From: Lentimicrobium sp.
GTDB taxonomy: Bacteria; Bacteroidota; Bacteroidia; Bacteroidales; Lentimicrobiaceae
Assembly: GCA_023957275.1 (NCBI GenBank)
Contig: JAMLHF010000036.1
Location: 1 to 46,937 of the forward strand
Length of the DNA: 46,937 bases
Reading direction: 5' to 3'
Part shown: piece after piece, positions 37,220 to 44,930 of the stretch
Position numbering within the stretch: the stretch's first letter is position 1
Layout of the letters: each line of letters starts with the position of its first letter
The notes under the pieces: generated by a model
Database searches by the model: none
Seen by the model: the letters and a program-made list of their open reading frames with translations, nothing else
What the model was told of the DNA's origin: nothing
Program-made: the position numbers and the translations under genes

Positions 37220-37984
37220 TCAACGCACAATTTTCATGTTCTGCTGAGAAAAATAACTTTCAGCGATCGGAATATTGTATTTAATTTCCCTGATCTCAAT
37301 CAGGGTTTTATTTTCCGGCTCTTCCGCAGGCACCAGTTCGATTTTTGAGGTTATGGTTCTTCCGCCCATTACTTTAATATCCGAACCGGTTTCAGTTCTC
37401 ACCAGGTAGCCGTCTTCATCGTACAATTCCGCCTTTAATACCAGAAAATCATTTTTATCAATCCATCTTACCTGCCTGCCCCAGACAATGGAGGCATTTT
37501 CCCTTGCTGTCATCCTGATTTTGTAACACAGGCGCTCCCCGATGCGCTCTTCTCCGGCAATCTCATGGATATAGTCATTTACCAGTGAGGATTCCCTCAG
37601 GATATCGTCGTTTGTGTAATCCGATCCCATCCAGCCCTGCGACATCATGGAAGGCGGCAGTTTTATCAGCCTGCTGATTACAGGATTCCAGCTCCACATC
37701 TCGGCGCCTCTTTTGAGGAATGTCTGGCCTGCTTCTTTGGGCGGGTCTGTGATGAGTGTGAGGGAGAATTCCCTGCCCAGCGCCCAGCTCTTGAATCCGA
37801 TGGTCCGTTGCCACCCGGGCCGGATGATGGTCATGGTCATAACACTGTAACTGCTTTTCTCCCCGTTGAACTTTTCATCAGCTTTTTTTACAATCTCGGT
37901 GGCTGTGAGTGACTGCGCCAAAAGTGCCGTTGAACCCAACAATGGCAGGAGGAAAATATGCAAAAAGGCAAATCTGGTTTTCAT
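37220..37984 (-). CDS. LolA-like outer-membrane lipoprotein-sorting protein
   Basis: A 254-residue periplasmic protein with a signal peptide at 1-23 (cleavage near LLAQS). It has the LolA/LolB-type fold pattern used in COG2834: TMTIIRPGWQRTIGFKSWAL, SLTLITDPPKEAGQTFLKRG, MWSWNPVISRLIKLPPSMM, QGWMGSDYTNDDILRES. The WMGSDYTNDD motif is typical of this subgroup. In COG2834 proteins linked to ABC/FtsX or RND systems, the role proposed is carrying a lipid or lipoprotein across the periplasm. As the first gene of the five-gene operon it would act between the inner-membrane ABC complex and the final outer-membrane protein. Confidence 0.87.
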   Translation of the reverse strand: MKTRFAFLHIFLLPLLGSTALLAQSLTATEIVKKADEKFNGEKSSYSVMTMTIIRPGWQRTIGFKSWALGREFSLTLITDPPKEAGQTFLKRGAEMWSWNPVISRLIKLPPSMMSQGWMGSDYTNDDILRESSLVNDYIHEIAGEERIGERLCYKIRMTARENASIVWGRQVRWIDKNDFLVLKAELYDEDGYLVRTETGSDIKVMGGRTITSKIELVPAEEPENKTLIEIREIKYNIPIAESYFSQQNMKIVR

Positions 37985-38287
37985 AAATGTTACGGCTGAT
38001 TACTTGTCAATATTGAAGATTGAAATATACAATATTTTTCGGTTAATATGTGAAATTCGACGGTTTATTGCCGGGGACTTCCGCCTGGCGCTTGTATTTC
38101 AATGTTTTACAGCGTCTTTTTGTTTCATCCGTTTCCTGAAGATTCCGGTGCCCCAGACCAGAAGCGGAGCCGGCAGACATTGACGCGTGCCAAAGACTTC
38201 AACAGAATCAAACCTGCATAACGTAGCCCACGCAAAGCCGCAATTCCTGGCTGCCCCACTGGGCCAGGCTGCAATAATCAACGACCT

Positions 38288-38320
38288 GACCTAACAAGTT
38301 TTCTTCCAACTTGTCAGGTT
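38288..38320 (+). repeat. 33-bp hairpin, copy 6 of 7
   Basis: GACCTAACAAGT and ACTTGTCAGGTT pair with one G-U and a mismatch at the base of the stem. It lies immediately left of the third 236-bp element. Confidence 0.8.
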
Positions 38321-38355
38321 TTCTTTCTACTGATGTTCCAATCAATGCTAAGTGA

Positions 38356-38592
38356 TGTCAGCACAAATAGCAAACTATCAGCTTTTTATCCGCTCAGGCC
38401 GCGGGGCCTCGCTTCCGTAACGCGACTGCCTAAACTTGACCATTGTTTCATTTCTTAGCTGTTTATCCAATTCCTTGAATGTTAGTTTTGGAAGGTCAAC
38501 TTTAGAAGGTCGCTTTTGCGAAAGCTGAAAATTTTTCGCACTGCCTGACATTACTGGGATTACAAAGAAAAAATGAAATTGAATTTCATTAC
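38356..38592. repeat. 236-bp dispersed element, copy 3
   Basis: It starts at TGTCAGCACA and ends at TTTCATTAC. The core differs from copy 1 by a single base that I can find. It is flanked by hairpins on both sides (copies 6 and 7), showing the complete hairpin-element-hairpin structure. Confidence 0.88.
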
Positions 38593-38623
38593 GAGTTGTT
38601 TGTTTCCATTTCGGTTTGAGCTT

Positions 38624-38656
38624 GACCTAACAAGTTTTCTTCTAACTTGTTAGGTC
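38624..38656 (+). repeat. 33-bp hairpin, copy 7 of 7
   Basis: GACCTAACAAGT and ACTTGTTAGGTC pair perfectly around a 9-base loop, followed by TTCTTG. Confidence 0.85.
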
Positions 38657-39030
38657 TTCTTGATTTTAAATAGTGCTTCTCCTCCGGATGCGTGCGAGGA
38701 TGTTTGCCACGATCCCGATGGTTATCGGGACACGAATGAAATGTGTGATTTTGCTAACCCAGCTTGGGCAAGTCTTTCCGACACGTTCCACGGAGTTTCC
38801 ACGGAGGTAGTTTAACCACAATAGCCACAACTTGTCCCGGCTACTTTGCCGGGAACAGAGCACAATAGAAACCGCCAGATCGGCAACATTATCACATTTT
38901 CATATTCTCACATTCTTTCATTCTCAAATTCTCAAATCATCACATCACACCCGTCCCTCGTCCCGACACTTTTTCTTCCCCTTGTCTCCTTGTCCCATTC
39001 GGGTGAGTTGTACTTTTAATCAAACCGTCC

Positions 39031-39150
39031 GTCCCTCGTCCCTATTGGGCGTCCCTCGTCCCTATTGAGCGTCCCTCGTCCCTTTGAAACGTCCCTCGTC
39101 CCTTTGAAACGTCCCTCGTCCCTTTGAAACGTCCCTCGTCCCTTTTAAGC
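39031..39150. repeat. Tandem 20-bp repeat array (6 units), same family as 32114-32251
   Basis: Each unit begins GTCCCTCGTCCC. The 8-base remainder changes along the array from TATTGGGC to TATTGAGC to TTTGAAAC (three times) and finally to TTTTAAGC, the form used in the other array. A lone unit lies near 38950. Confidence 0.92.
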
Positions 39151-39183
39151 CGCTGACACTCCTGTAAAAATTATCTACCGGAA

Positions 39184-39352
39184 ACGTGCTTACGTTTTAT
39201 CAAAGACGTGCTTACGTTTTACTAAAGACGTGCTTACGTTTTACTAAAAACGTGCTTACGTTTTCCCAAAACGTCCTGATGTTTTCTCAAAAGCGACCTG
39301 ATGTTTTCACCAAAACGACCTGATGTTTTCACCAAAACGACCTGATGTTTTG
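39184..39352. repeat. Degenerate tandem array of hairpin units of about 22 bp (8 units)
   Basis: Units begin ACGTGCTTACGTTTT on the left and drift to ACGACCTGATGTTTT on the right. Each carries AAAAC...GTTTT arms able to pair. The array runs into the last codons of the lipoprotein gene on the minus strand. Spacers are not unique, so it is not a CRISPR array. Confidence 0.88.
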
Positions 39353-40200
39353 GAACGATCCTTTATAGTCTGAAAAACAAGTAGTTGAAGAGTGCCCGCT
39401 TTACACTCCACCTTCACATTCAGCTCATACGAATGCAGGGTATAGGAGTTCAGGTATCCGACGGATCCCCTGATCTTCGTGAGGTTGCTGTCGGCGTCGA
39501 AATCGTAGAAGTATTGATAATACACGATATGATTGGGGTCGTTCATATACCTGACAATCTTGCTTTTTACCGCCTGACGGGTGTTCTTCCCCAGCAACAG
39601 TTCATTTTCGGCGGGATCTGAGGCGCTTTCATATTCGCTGTTCATCAGCGCGTAGGCATTCGGCTGAAGTTCAAAATCATAATATTCGTACTTAATGGTG
39701 TCCACGGCCGGGAAGATGTTCGGCTTCAGGACCCTCGTCCGCTTTCCGTCGCTGTAGCTGTAATACAGGGTGTCGTAACTGCCGTCCCACAGCTTGCGGA
39801 TTGACCTTGTCAGGTAACCGTCGTAATCGTACTCAAACCAGGTGGTGTCGTTCCGGAAGGGCAGCACGGCGGTCTTCATGCCGGGCAGGCCCTGCCCGTT
39901 CAGATGGTAGATGGCGGTGTAAGCCGGGGAGCCGTCGCCTTCGAAGTAGTTTCTGAATATCTGCAGGGCGCCGTAACTGTATTCCGCGAAATTCAATATT
40001 CCGTTGGCGGTGTCGTAGGTAATGACTTTGCTGAGTTGCTGATCCGGGCCATACGCATAGCTGTGCATCATCTTACCGGATTCATTGCTGATGGAAGCTA
40101 TCCCGCAGAATTTATCCACGGGATCAGGCGGTGCAGGCGGATCTTTGTGGCAGGAAGCCAGGATCAGGACGGAAAACAAAACGGCAAAGAGATTTTTCAT
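39307..40200 (-). CDS. Lipoprotein of unknown function with YD-like repeats
   Basis: A 297-residue protein with a lipoprotein signal (SVLILASC, Cys 17). The body alternates short strands of the type YDYDGYLTRSIRKL / YYSYSDGKRTRVL / YFYDFDADSNLTKIRG, resembling the YD-like repeats of many Bacteroidota hypothetical lipoproteins. No catalytic motif is seen. The last about 15 residues (KTSGRFGENIRSFW) are encoded by the 22-bp tandem array, so the native C-terminus has probably been replaced or extended by repeat expansion. The gene is a single unit with repeat DNA downstream. Confidence 0.75.
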   Translation of the reverse strand: MKNLFAVLFSVLILASCHKDPPAPPDPVDKFCGIASISNESGKMMHSYAYGPDQQLSKVITYDTANGILNFAEYSYGALQIFRNYFEGDGSPAYTAIYHLNGQGLPGMKTAVLPFRNDTTWFEYDYDGYLTRSIRKLWDGSYDTLYYSYSDGKRTRVLKPNIFPAVDTIKYEYYDFELQPNAYALMNSEYESASDPAENELLLGKNTRQAVKSKIVRYMNDPNHIVYYQYFYDFDADSNLTKIRGSVGYLNSYTLHSYELNVKVECKAGTLQLLVFQTIKDRSKTSGRFGENIRSFW

Positions 40201-40614
40201 AGAGGGTTGGAGTTTTGGGGTGGAAGATCTGGTTTGAATTAAACTGAAATGTACTTGTTGTTGATGGAGTGGTAAATTGCCTGTTTTCCATTATTTTTAT
40301 CCGGTTAGCAAATCTATTAATCATTGTTGTCCGGGGAAATTATTATAATTTGACCGGAATGCTTTATAGGTGTTGGTTTCAGAAGATTGTAACAGCGTAC
40401 AACTTACTTTTAAATATTGCGCCACCAAGCGATGCACTGAGCCTGCCGAAGCGGCACAAAGGCATCAGGTTGCACAAATTTATTTTTCTCATTTAATGAT
40501 ACTTAGTGTCTTCGTGTCTTGGTGGCAAATCCTTTCTTCATTTTATCCGGGCAATGGTGACCTGTTGGCAGCAAAGCTGTTCCGCACTGTTCTTTAAATC
40601 CCGGGCTGCAGCGG
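40201..40614. other. Gene-free region with a weak inverted repeat
   Basis: No gene is seen. GCCACCAAG near 40421 and its inverse CTTGGTGGC near 40520, with further partial matches between them (CACT.AG / CTTAGTG), suggest a decayed inverted repeat of the type often scattered in Bacteroidota intergenic DNA. Confidence 0.4.
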
Positions 40615-41096
40615 TTAAAATTTCAGAACCAATCCGATGCCGTTTCCGGTTGCCGATAAATTTATTTCACTTTTGTTCCGGCGGGCACTTGCCGGCAGCC
40701 CCCTGTTGTACGTATCAATTGCCTGCCTGGCTTTGGTGTTGAACCCCTGGCCGACCGAATGGCCTAAAACTATCAGACCTGCCCCCAGACCAGCCATCCT
40801 CCAGTTAACTTCGCTGTTTCAATAACGCCCTTCCAAGCTGATAACCAATGGTGCCTCCCGCTAACCCAGCACCTGGCCCATGGTGTAGTTTGGCCTGCGC
40901 CGACTTTATCTGTTGGTAGGCCTGAGCATTAGGTTTGATCGTTACAATAAGCTCGCTGATGGTCAACCTGTGCCCCCTGGTAAAACTGATAGCCGCCCGG
41001 AACTTTCTTCATCGAAATGGTATCGGTGGCATGCTGCCCGAAGGAACAGGTTGAGATTATTGTCAACAGGGTAAGGATAAGGGTGAGTTTTTTCAT
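40615..41096 (-). pseudogene. Decayed gene for a small secreted or membrane protein
   Basis: A signal peptide (MKKLTLILTLLTII...SFGQ) starts at the ATG at 41096 and continues through GGYQFYQGAQ. The coding sense then moves to another frame (LTISELIVTIKPNAQAYQQI), shifts again around NYTMGQVLG / AGGTIGYQLGRALL, and ends in a third frame with NWRMAGLGAGLIVLG ... LVLKF, stop at 40615. At least three frame changes are needed to read one protein of about 155 residues, so the gene is broken. Glycine-rich hydrophobic stretches near the C-terminus suggest membrane helices. The family is unknown. Confidence 0.7.
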
Positions 41097-41197
41097 GGGG
41101 TGGGGTGGAGTTTGGGGTGCAGATTTATGTTGCTTTATCATGCTGTGCGCGGTTGGGTTTAAGGTGGCTACTGAATGGACCGGAATCGTTAACATGA

Positions 41198-41857
41198 TCA
41201 ATACCATCTTTTGAATTCCTGACTTCGCCTTGGGAATCTGTAAACAACTGCAAAGGTCATCGCATGGCCGCCCGTTGATCTTGCAGCATACGAAGACTTT
41301 TTGTATGCCGTATATGTATAGTATGCCCTGAGCCCGAAGTTCAGCCGCGAAAATGTATTGATCCAGGTGTTTAATCCGATAGAAAGACCTGTAGCTGAAG
41401 TATTCAGGGTGTCGTTACCATCTGGTTTTTCAACTGCTGTATATAAGTCTTCCTTGGTTACGCCGGTAATCACTTCAGCGCTTAAGCGTTTGCCCCGGCT
41501 GAAAGTATACGATAACCATCCTCCGAATGATGCCCCGTGAAAATTATTGATATTGTGAATTTCTGAATCGTTGACTTTGAATGGCATTGGTTCCTTCTGA
41601 CTGATCAGCCTGGGCATTACCCACAGGTTAAATCTCATATTTTTTGCAACCATAATCCCCAGGCTTCCCCCGAACTGAGCGGATGGAGAGTAGAACTCAG
41701 AAAAATTTCCGGACGGCATCCATACACCGGCTAACAGCTCAACTGAAAACGGATGAAAATACCATAAACTGTCATAGTTTTGCCTGGCATTATTTTGAGA
41801 AAATGCTGATTCAGCGCACAATAACGTTAGTAAGGATATTATTATTAGCTTTTTCAT
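41198..41857 (-). CDS. Outer-membrane beta-barrel-like protein
   Basis: A 219-residue protein from the ATG at 41857. That start places a standard signal peptide (KKLIIISLLTLLCAESAFSQ) at the N-terminus; the frame continues upstream to 41923 without better support. Strand-like segments alternate throughout (FSVELLAGVWMPSGNF, SLGIMVAKNMRFNLWVMPR, GLSIGLNTWINTFSRLNFGL, YYTYTAYKK), ending in HAMTFAVVYRF. This fits a small eight-stranded outer-membrane barrel of unknown role. It is upstream of the decayed gene on the same strand. Confidence 0.72.
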   Translation of the reverse strand: MKKLIIISLLTLLCAESAFSQNNARQNYDSLWYFHPFSVELLAGVWMPSGNFSEFYSPSAQFGGSLGIMVAKNMRFNLWVMPRLISQKEPMPFKVNDSEIHNINNFHGASFGGWLSYTFSRGKRLSAEVITGVTKEDLYTAVEKPDGNDTLNTSATGLSIGLNTWINTFSRLNFGLRAYYTYTAYKKSSYAARSTGGHAMTFAVVYRFPRRSQEFKRWY

Positions 41858-41923
41858 TTGGTTTGGTTGGATTTTTTCATTGTAACTGCCCATAACAGTT
41901 TCCCGGATTGTTCTTATTGCCAT

Positions 41924-42290
41924 TCCGAAAGTTTTCAGAATCGATGTGCAGCCCTGTTAAGTTACATAGCCTGTCCCGATCTTGTTCCGGTAAAAGTCTA
42001 TTAGCTGCAGAAACGCTGAAATCCACACTATCCAGACAATAAAAATATACCGGCTGCTTTTGCCTGGTGTTCTGTCTTCCAGTCACGTAAACCATTGCCA
42101 TTATTCAGCTTCCATGTCATTGTCATTTTACTTTCTCTCTTTTCAGTCGGTTCGTGTGTCAGCGTTTTTTAATTTTTTAAGTTGTTGACAAATTTTTTAG
42201 AACAATTCCTCTTGTTGCGATGGCTTTGAATACTCTTTGACAAACCTTTGGTAGGAGAGTTGGGTTGCGCGGTTTGAAAATATGAATGCT
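41924..42290. other. Intergenic boundary to the AT-rich cassette
   Basis: No gene is seen. Base composition falls markedly in AT content change across about 42150-42290: DNA to the right is clearly AT-richer. Directly after the last cassette gene the minus strand reads GTCCAACGCTAAAGC, which resembles one end of an attC-type recombination site, but no partner end is visible within the window. Confidence 0.4.
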
Positions 42291-42602
42291 TTAGCGTTGG
42301 ACTTTCTTTGGGCTTATCCATATTGAAAGTATTAATCCTATTCCAACAATTGTATCAACAATAATCCAAAGTTCTCTACCAAGTGCTATTTTAAAAAATG
42401 GTTGAAAAAGTATTGCCAAAACTCCATAAATAAGCATCTCTATTTGCTTTCCTTGCTGGTTCGCCTGATAAGCAAGGATTGCAAAACCAATAAGACCTAC
42501 AAACCTTATAAATTGGTAATAACCATATGGCATATCCAACAAACACAGAAAGAATAGACCTGCAAGTACAACCTTGATTATTGTAGTTAAACTATTTTTC
42601 AT
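42291..42602 (-). CDS. DUF6804-like small membrane protein
   Basis: A 103-residue protein with about four hydrophobic segments (TIIKVVLAGLFFLCLLDM, FIRFVGLIGFAILAYQAN, MLIYGVLAILFQPFFKIAL, WIIVDTIVGIGLILSIWI). The motif MPYGYYQFIRFVG near residue 24 and FQPFFKIALGRELW match small Bacteroidota membrane proteins annotated as DUF6804. Function is unknown. It overlaps the TerB-like gene by 11 bp and is the last gene of the cassette, suggesting that it supplies the membrane component. Confidence 0.8.
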   Translation of the reverse strand: MKNSLTTIIKVVLAGLFFLCLLDMPYGYYQFIRFVGLIGFAILAYQANQQGKQIEMLIYGVLAILFQPFFKIALGRELWIIVDTIVGIGLILSIWISPKKVQR

Positions 42603-43122
42603 TTCTTAAACTTGAAAAATCAATTGTCTTAATTTCTTTTAGTTCAGGAATAGAAAGAGTTGAAAGCAAATCACTATGGGTTTCACTTTTAACAATATCC
42701 TGTGAGTAATCCTTATCAAAAAGATACTCAACTGCACCAAAGCGGTCACGTATAATTTCATCGTGCAAGTCAAGATGTGAGCGAAGAAATCTGATGAATT
42801 TAATCTCGTTTTCATCTATTTCTTTATTTGCCATCGAAAGACGAAACGCTACTTCAAGAATTAAAAGTTCTTGAACTGGATTTAATTTTGTTGCTTTTAA
42901 ATACGCATAAAGGTCATCAATTATATGCTTTCCTTTTTCTTTAAGAGTAACAAGCAAGTCATCTAATTCAACAGACAAATCAATATCTTTAAAATAGATA
43001 GAAGCCTTATCCAATGCTTTCATTTCTTTAATTTCCATTTCATCAATATGCCCATCACAAGCTATTGTGCAAAAGGCAACTTTGAAAAGCAAATGTTGAA
43101 ATTGTTGTTTTTCTAGTGTCAT
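42592..43122 (-). CDS. TerB-like (tellurite-resistance fold) protein
   Basis: A 176-residue all-helical protein. Two acidic motifs in repeated helical halves, ACDGHIDEMEIKEM (about 21-34) and ANKEIDENEIKFIR (about 98-111), are the metal-binding signatures of the TerB fold (also found in the N-terminus of DjlA co-chaperones). The last about 50 residues are an extended charged tail. TerB-domain proteins recur in Ter-type stress and conflict systems and often sit at the membrane. It starts three bases after the stop of the kinase-AAA gene, so the two are probably translationally coupled. Confidence 0.82.
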   Translation of the reverse strand: MTLEKQQFQHLLFKVAFCTIACDGHIDEMEIKEMKALDKASIYFKDIDLSVELDDLLVTLKEKGKHIIDDLYAYLKATKLNPVQELLILEVAFRLSMANKEIDENEIKFIRFLRSHLDLHDEIIRDRFGAVEYLFDKDYSQDIVKSETHSDLLSTLSIPELKEIKTIDFSSLRNEK

Positions 43123-43124
43123 AT

Positions 43125-44915
43125 TTATTCATTATTTGTAGGACGAAAGCCAATACTTGGGCGTTCGTTCTTCGTTTGTAAATCTTGTTTCTCGTTATCC
43201 CATTGCTTTTTTAAAGCCTCATATTTTCTAATTTCTGTAAGCGAAACCGAAGGTTTGTTATCGCTTATAACTTCTGAGAAAATGGTCATTGTAATCCGAC
43301 CTCTTGTTTTTAGCGCTTTTCGGGATGCTTCGTCAATCAAAAATTTCAAATCGCTTGATACATAATTTTCAGTCAGTAAGGCTAATTTGTCATAGTCAAG
43401 TCCAAGGTCTATTGGCCTGTCTTTCAAGTAAAGTTTAAACATTGCCGAACGTGCATTTATATCAGGTGGCGGCAAATAAACCGATTTATCCAAACGACCA
43501 GTTCGTAAAATTGCAGGGTCAATTTTTTCAGGGCGATTTGTTGCACCAATTACAAAAATTCCTTTCTCACCGCAATTTGTCATTTGAGCCAAAACTTCAT
43601 TAACTGCCGAAGCGTGCATTTGATGTAGTTCTCCTTCTCTTGATGGAACAATTGCATCTAATTCATCAATGAAAATTATTGTTGGTGCTTTTTCTTCTGC
43701 CTCTTTGAAAAGCTTACCAATATTTTCTTGAGTGGCATTAACATATTTGCTCTGCAAATCGGAAGGTTTAATCATTACAAAGTTATACCCAACTTCATCA
43801 GCAAATTTTTGAGCAATAAAAGTTTTTCCGCAACCCGGTGGACCATATAATAACATTCCGTTTAACATTGGAACACCGTATTCTTTGTATAATTCAGGAT
43901 TGTTTAAAAAGTCTATTACATCTTCTTTGAGCTGCTGTTTAAGGCTTTCCATACCTGCAATTTGGTCAAAACCTGTTCCCTGCTTTTTTTCTTCTTTCTC
44001 TTTGGTTTTTACAAAGGTCTTTTGAATGTCTTTTGTTTCTAAAAGCATTTCACGCTTTAACGCTTTGGAAAAATCCTCTGCTGTTTCAAAACGGTCTTCA
44101 ATTTCAATAGATAATGCCTTTGTTAATGTATTTTTTATTTGCTCATCAATTAAATCATCGTCAGCAAGAGAAAAATTTAAAGGTTTATTCCTTGCTGCTT
44201 CCAATAATCCTTTTTGCTTGTTAAGCGGTTGATTTAGTATGTTTTCATTGAAAAACGGGGGAACACCAAAAAGTAAATGATATAACACAGCACCAATTGA
44301 AAATAAATCACTTTGAGGGATGAAAATTCCGTTCAATAATTCAGGTGCAGAATGAAATACCGACAAATACTTAATTGAAACGCTTTTTCCGTTTTGATGA
44401 ATTGACCTTGCTTGTTCAAACCCTGTTAAAATAGGCTTGTCTCTTTTTAAGGAATAATCAAGTTTTATTGTATTAGGATTTATTCCGTTATGAATTATTG
44501 GGTCTGACTGATTATGCAAATACTCAATTGCTTCAAGTAATTCAATAATAATCGGAATTGCGGTATAAGGTGAAAATGTTGCTTCACGTTTCAACCTTTC
44601 TGTAAGCGTTTCGCCACTTACAAACTCATAAGCTAAAAAGGCATACTTCTGTTTCTCAATAATGGTTTCGCCTTCACTCAACAACTTTGGTATATTGTTG
44701 TGATTAATTTGCTTTAGCAAATTGAGTTGTAATAATTTCCCGTTTTCGTCAAAGTAAGATGAAGGAAGTGAAGCAAGATTAATTAAATCAAGCCTTACAA
44801 TCTTGCCCGAAGCATCTTTTGCCCGATACGATTGGGCAAAAGAATTACTCCCGATTGGAAATTGAATTTCAAACAGATTGGCAACGGAAAACCCTTTCAA
44901 TAATTTATTATTCAT
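43125..44915 (-). CDS. Pseudokinase-AAA+ ATPase fusion protein
   Basis: A 596-residue two-part protein. Residues about 10-290 have a protein-kinase fold, with YEFVSGETLTERL, the catalytic-loop position IIHNGINPNTI (140-150), HSAPELL (188-194) and SDLFSIGAVLYHLLFG (202-217). The loop Asp is Gly144, the DFG Asp is Gly165 (GFE), and the loop Lys and Asn are Asn146 and Thr149. The beta-3 Lys is also absent (IVRLDLI). It should therefore be catalytically dead. Residues about 315-560 form an AAA+ module of the Cdc48/FtsH type: Walker A GPPGCGKT (358-365), Walker B IIFIDELDAI (413-422), sensor-1 N460, arginine-finger region RTGRLD (471-476). The ATPase half looks intact. It is probably a sensor or adaptor domain steering a remodelling ATPase. 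Confidence 0.9.
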   Translation of the reverse strand: MNNKLLKGFSVANLFEIQFPIGSNSFAQSYRAKDASGKIVRLDLINLASLPSSYFDENGKLLQLNLLKQINHNNIPKLLSEGETIIEKQKYAFLAYEFVSGETLTERLKREATFSPYTAIPIIIELLEAIEYLHNQSDPIIHNGINPNTIKLDYSLKRDKPILTGFEQARSIHQNGKSVSIKYLSVFHSAPELLNGIFIPQSDLFSIGAVLYHLLFGVPPFFNENILNQPLNKQKGLLEAARNKPLNFSLADDDLIDEQIKNTLTKALSIEIEDRFETAEDFSKALKREMLLETKDIQKTFVKTKEKEEKKQGTGFDQIAGMESLKQQLKEDVIDFLNNPELYKEYGVPMLNGMLLYGPPGCGKTFIAQKFADEVGYNFVMIKPSDLQSKYVNATQENIGKLFKEAEEKAPTIIFIDELDAIVPSREGELHQMHASAVNEVLAQMTNCGEKGIFVIGATNRPEKIDPAILRTGRLDKSVYLPPPDINARSAMFKLYLKDRPIDLGLDYDKLALLTENYVSSDLKFLIDEASRKALKTRGRITMTIFSEVISDNKPSVSLTEIRKYEALKKQWDNEKQDLQTKNERPSIGFRPTNNE

Positions 44916-44930
44916 AATACTTAACTTTTC

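Larger units (their letters stand above)
37985..39306. other. Repeat mosaic between the ABC operon and the lipoprotein gene
   Basis: No gene is seen. From left to right: about 170 bp of unknown DNA with the operon's promoter region, fragments of the 300-bp block, hairpin copy 6, the third 236-bp element, hairpin copy 7, a segment related to 31640-31810, the CGTCCCTCGTCCC tandem array and the start of the 22-bp array. Confidence 0.65.

Noticed and set aside
39031-39352. CRISPR array
   Set aside because: Units are contiguous 20- and 22-bp repeats with no unique spacers of constant length and no cas genes nearby.
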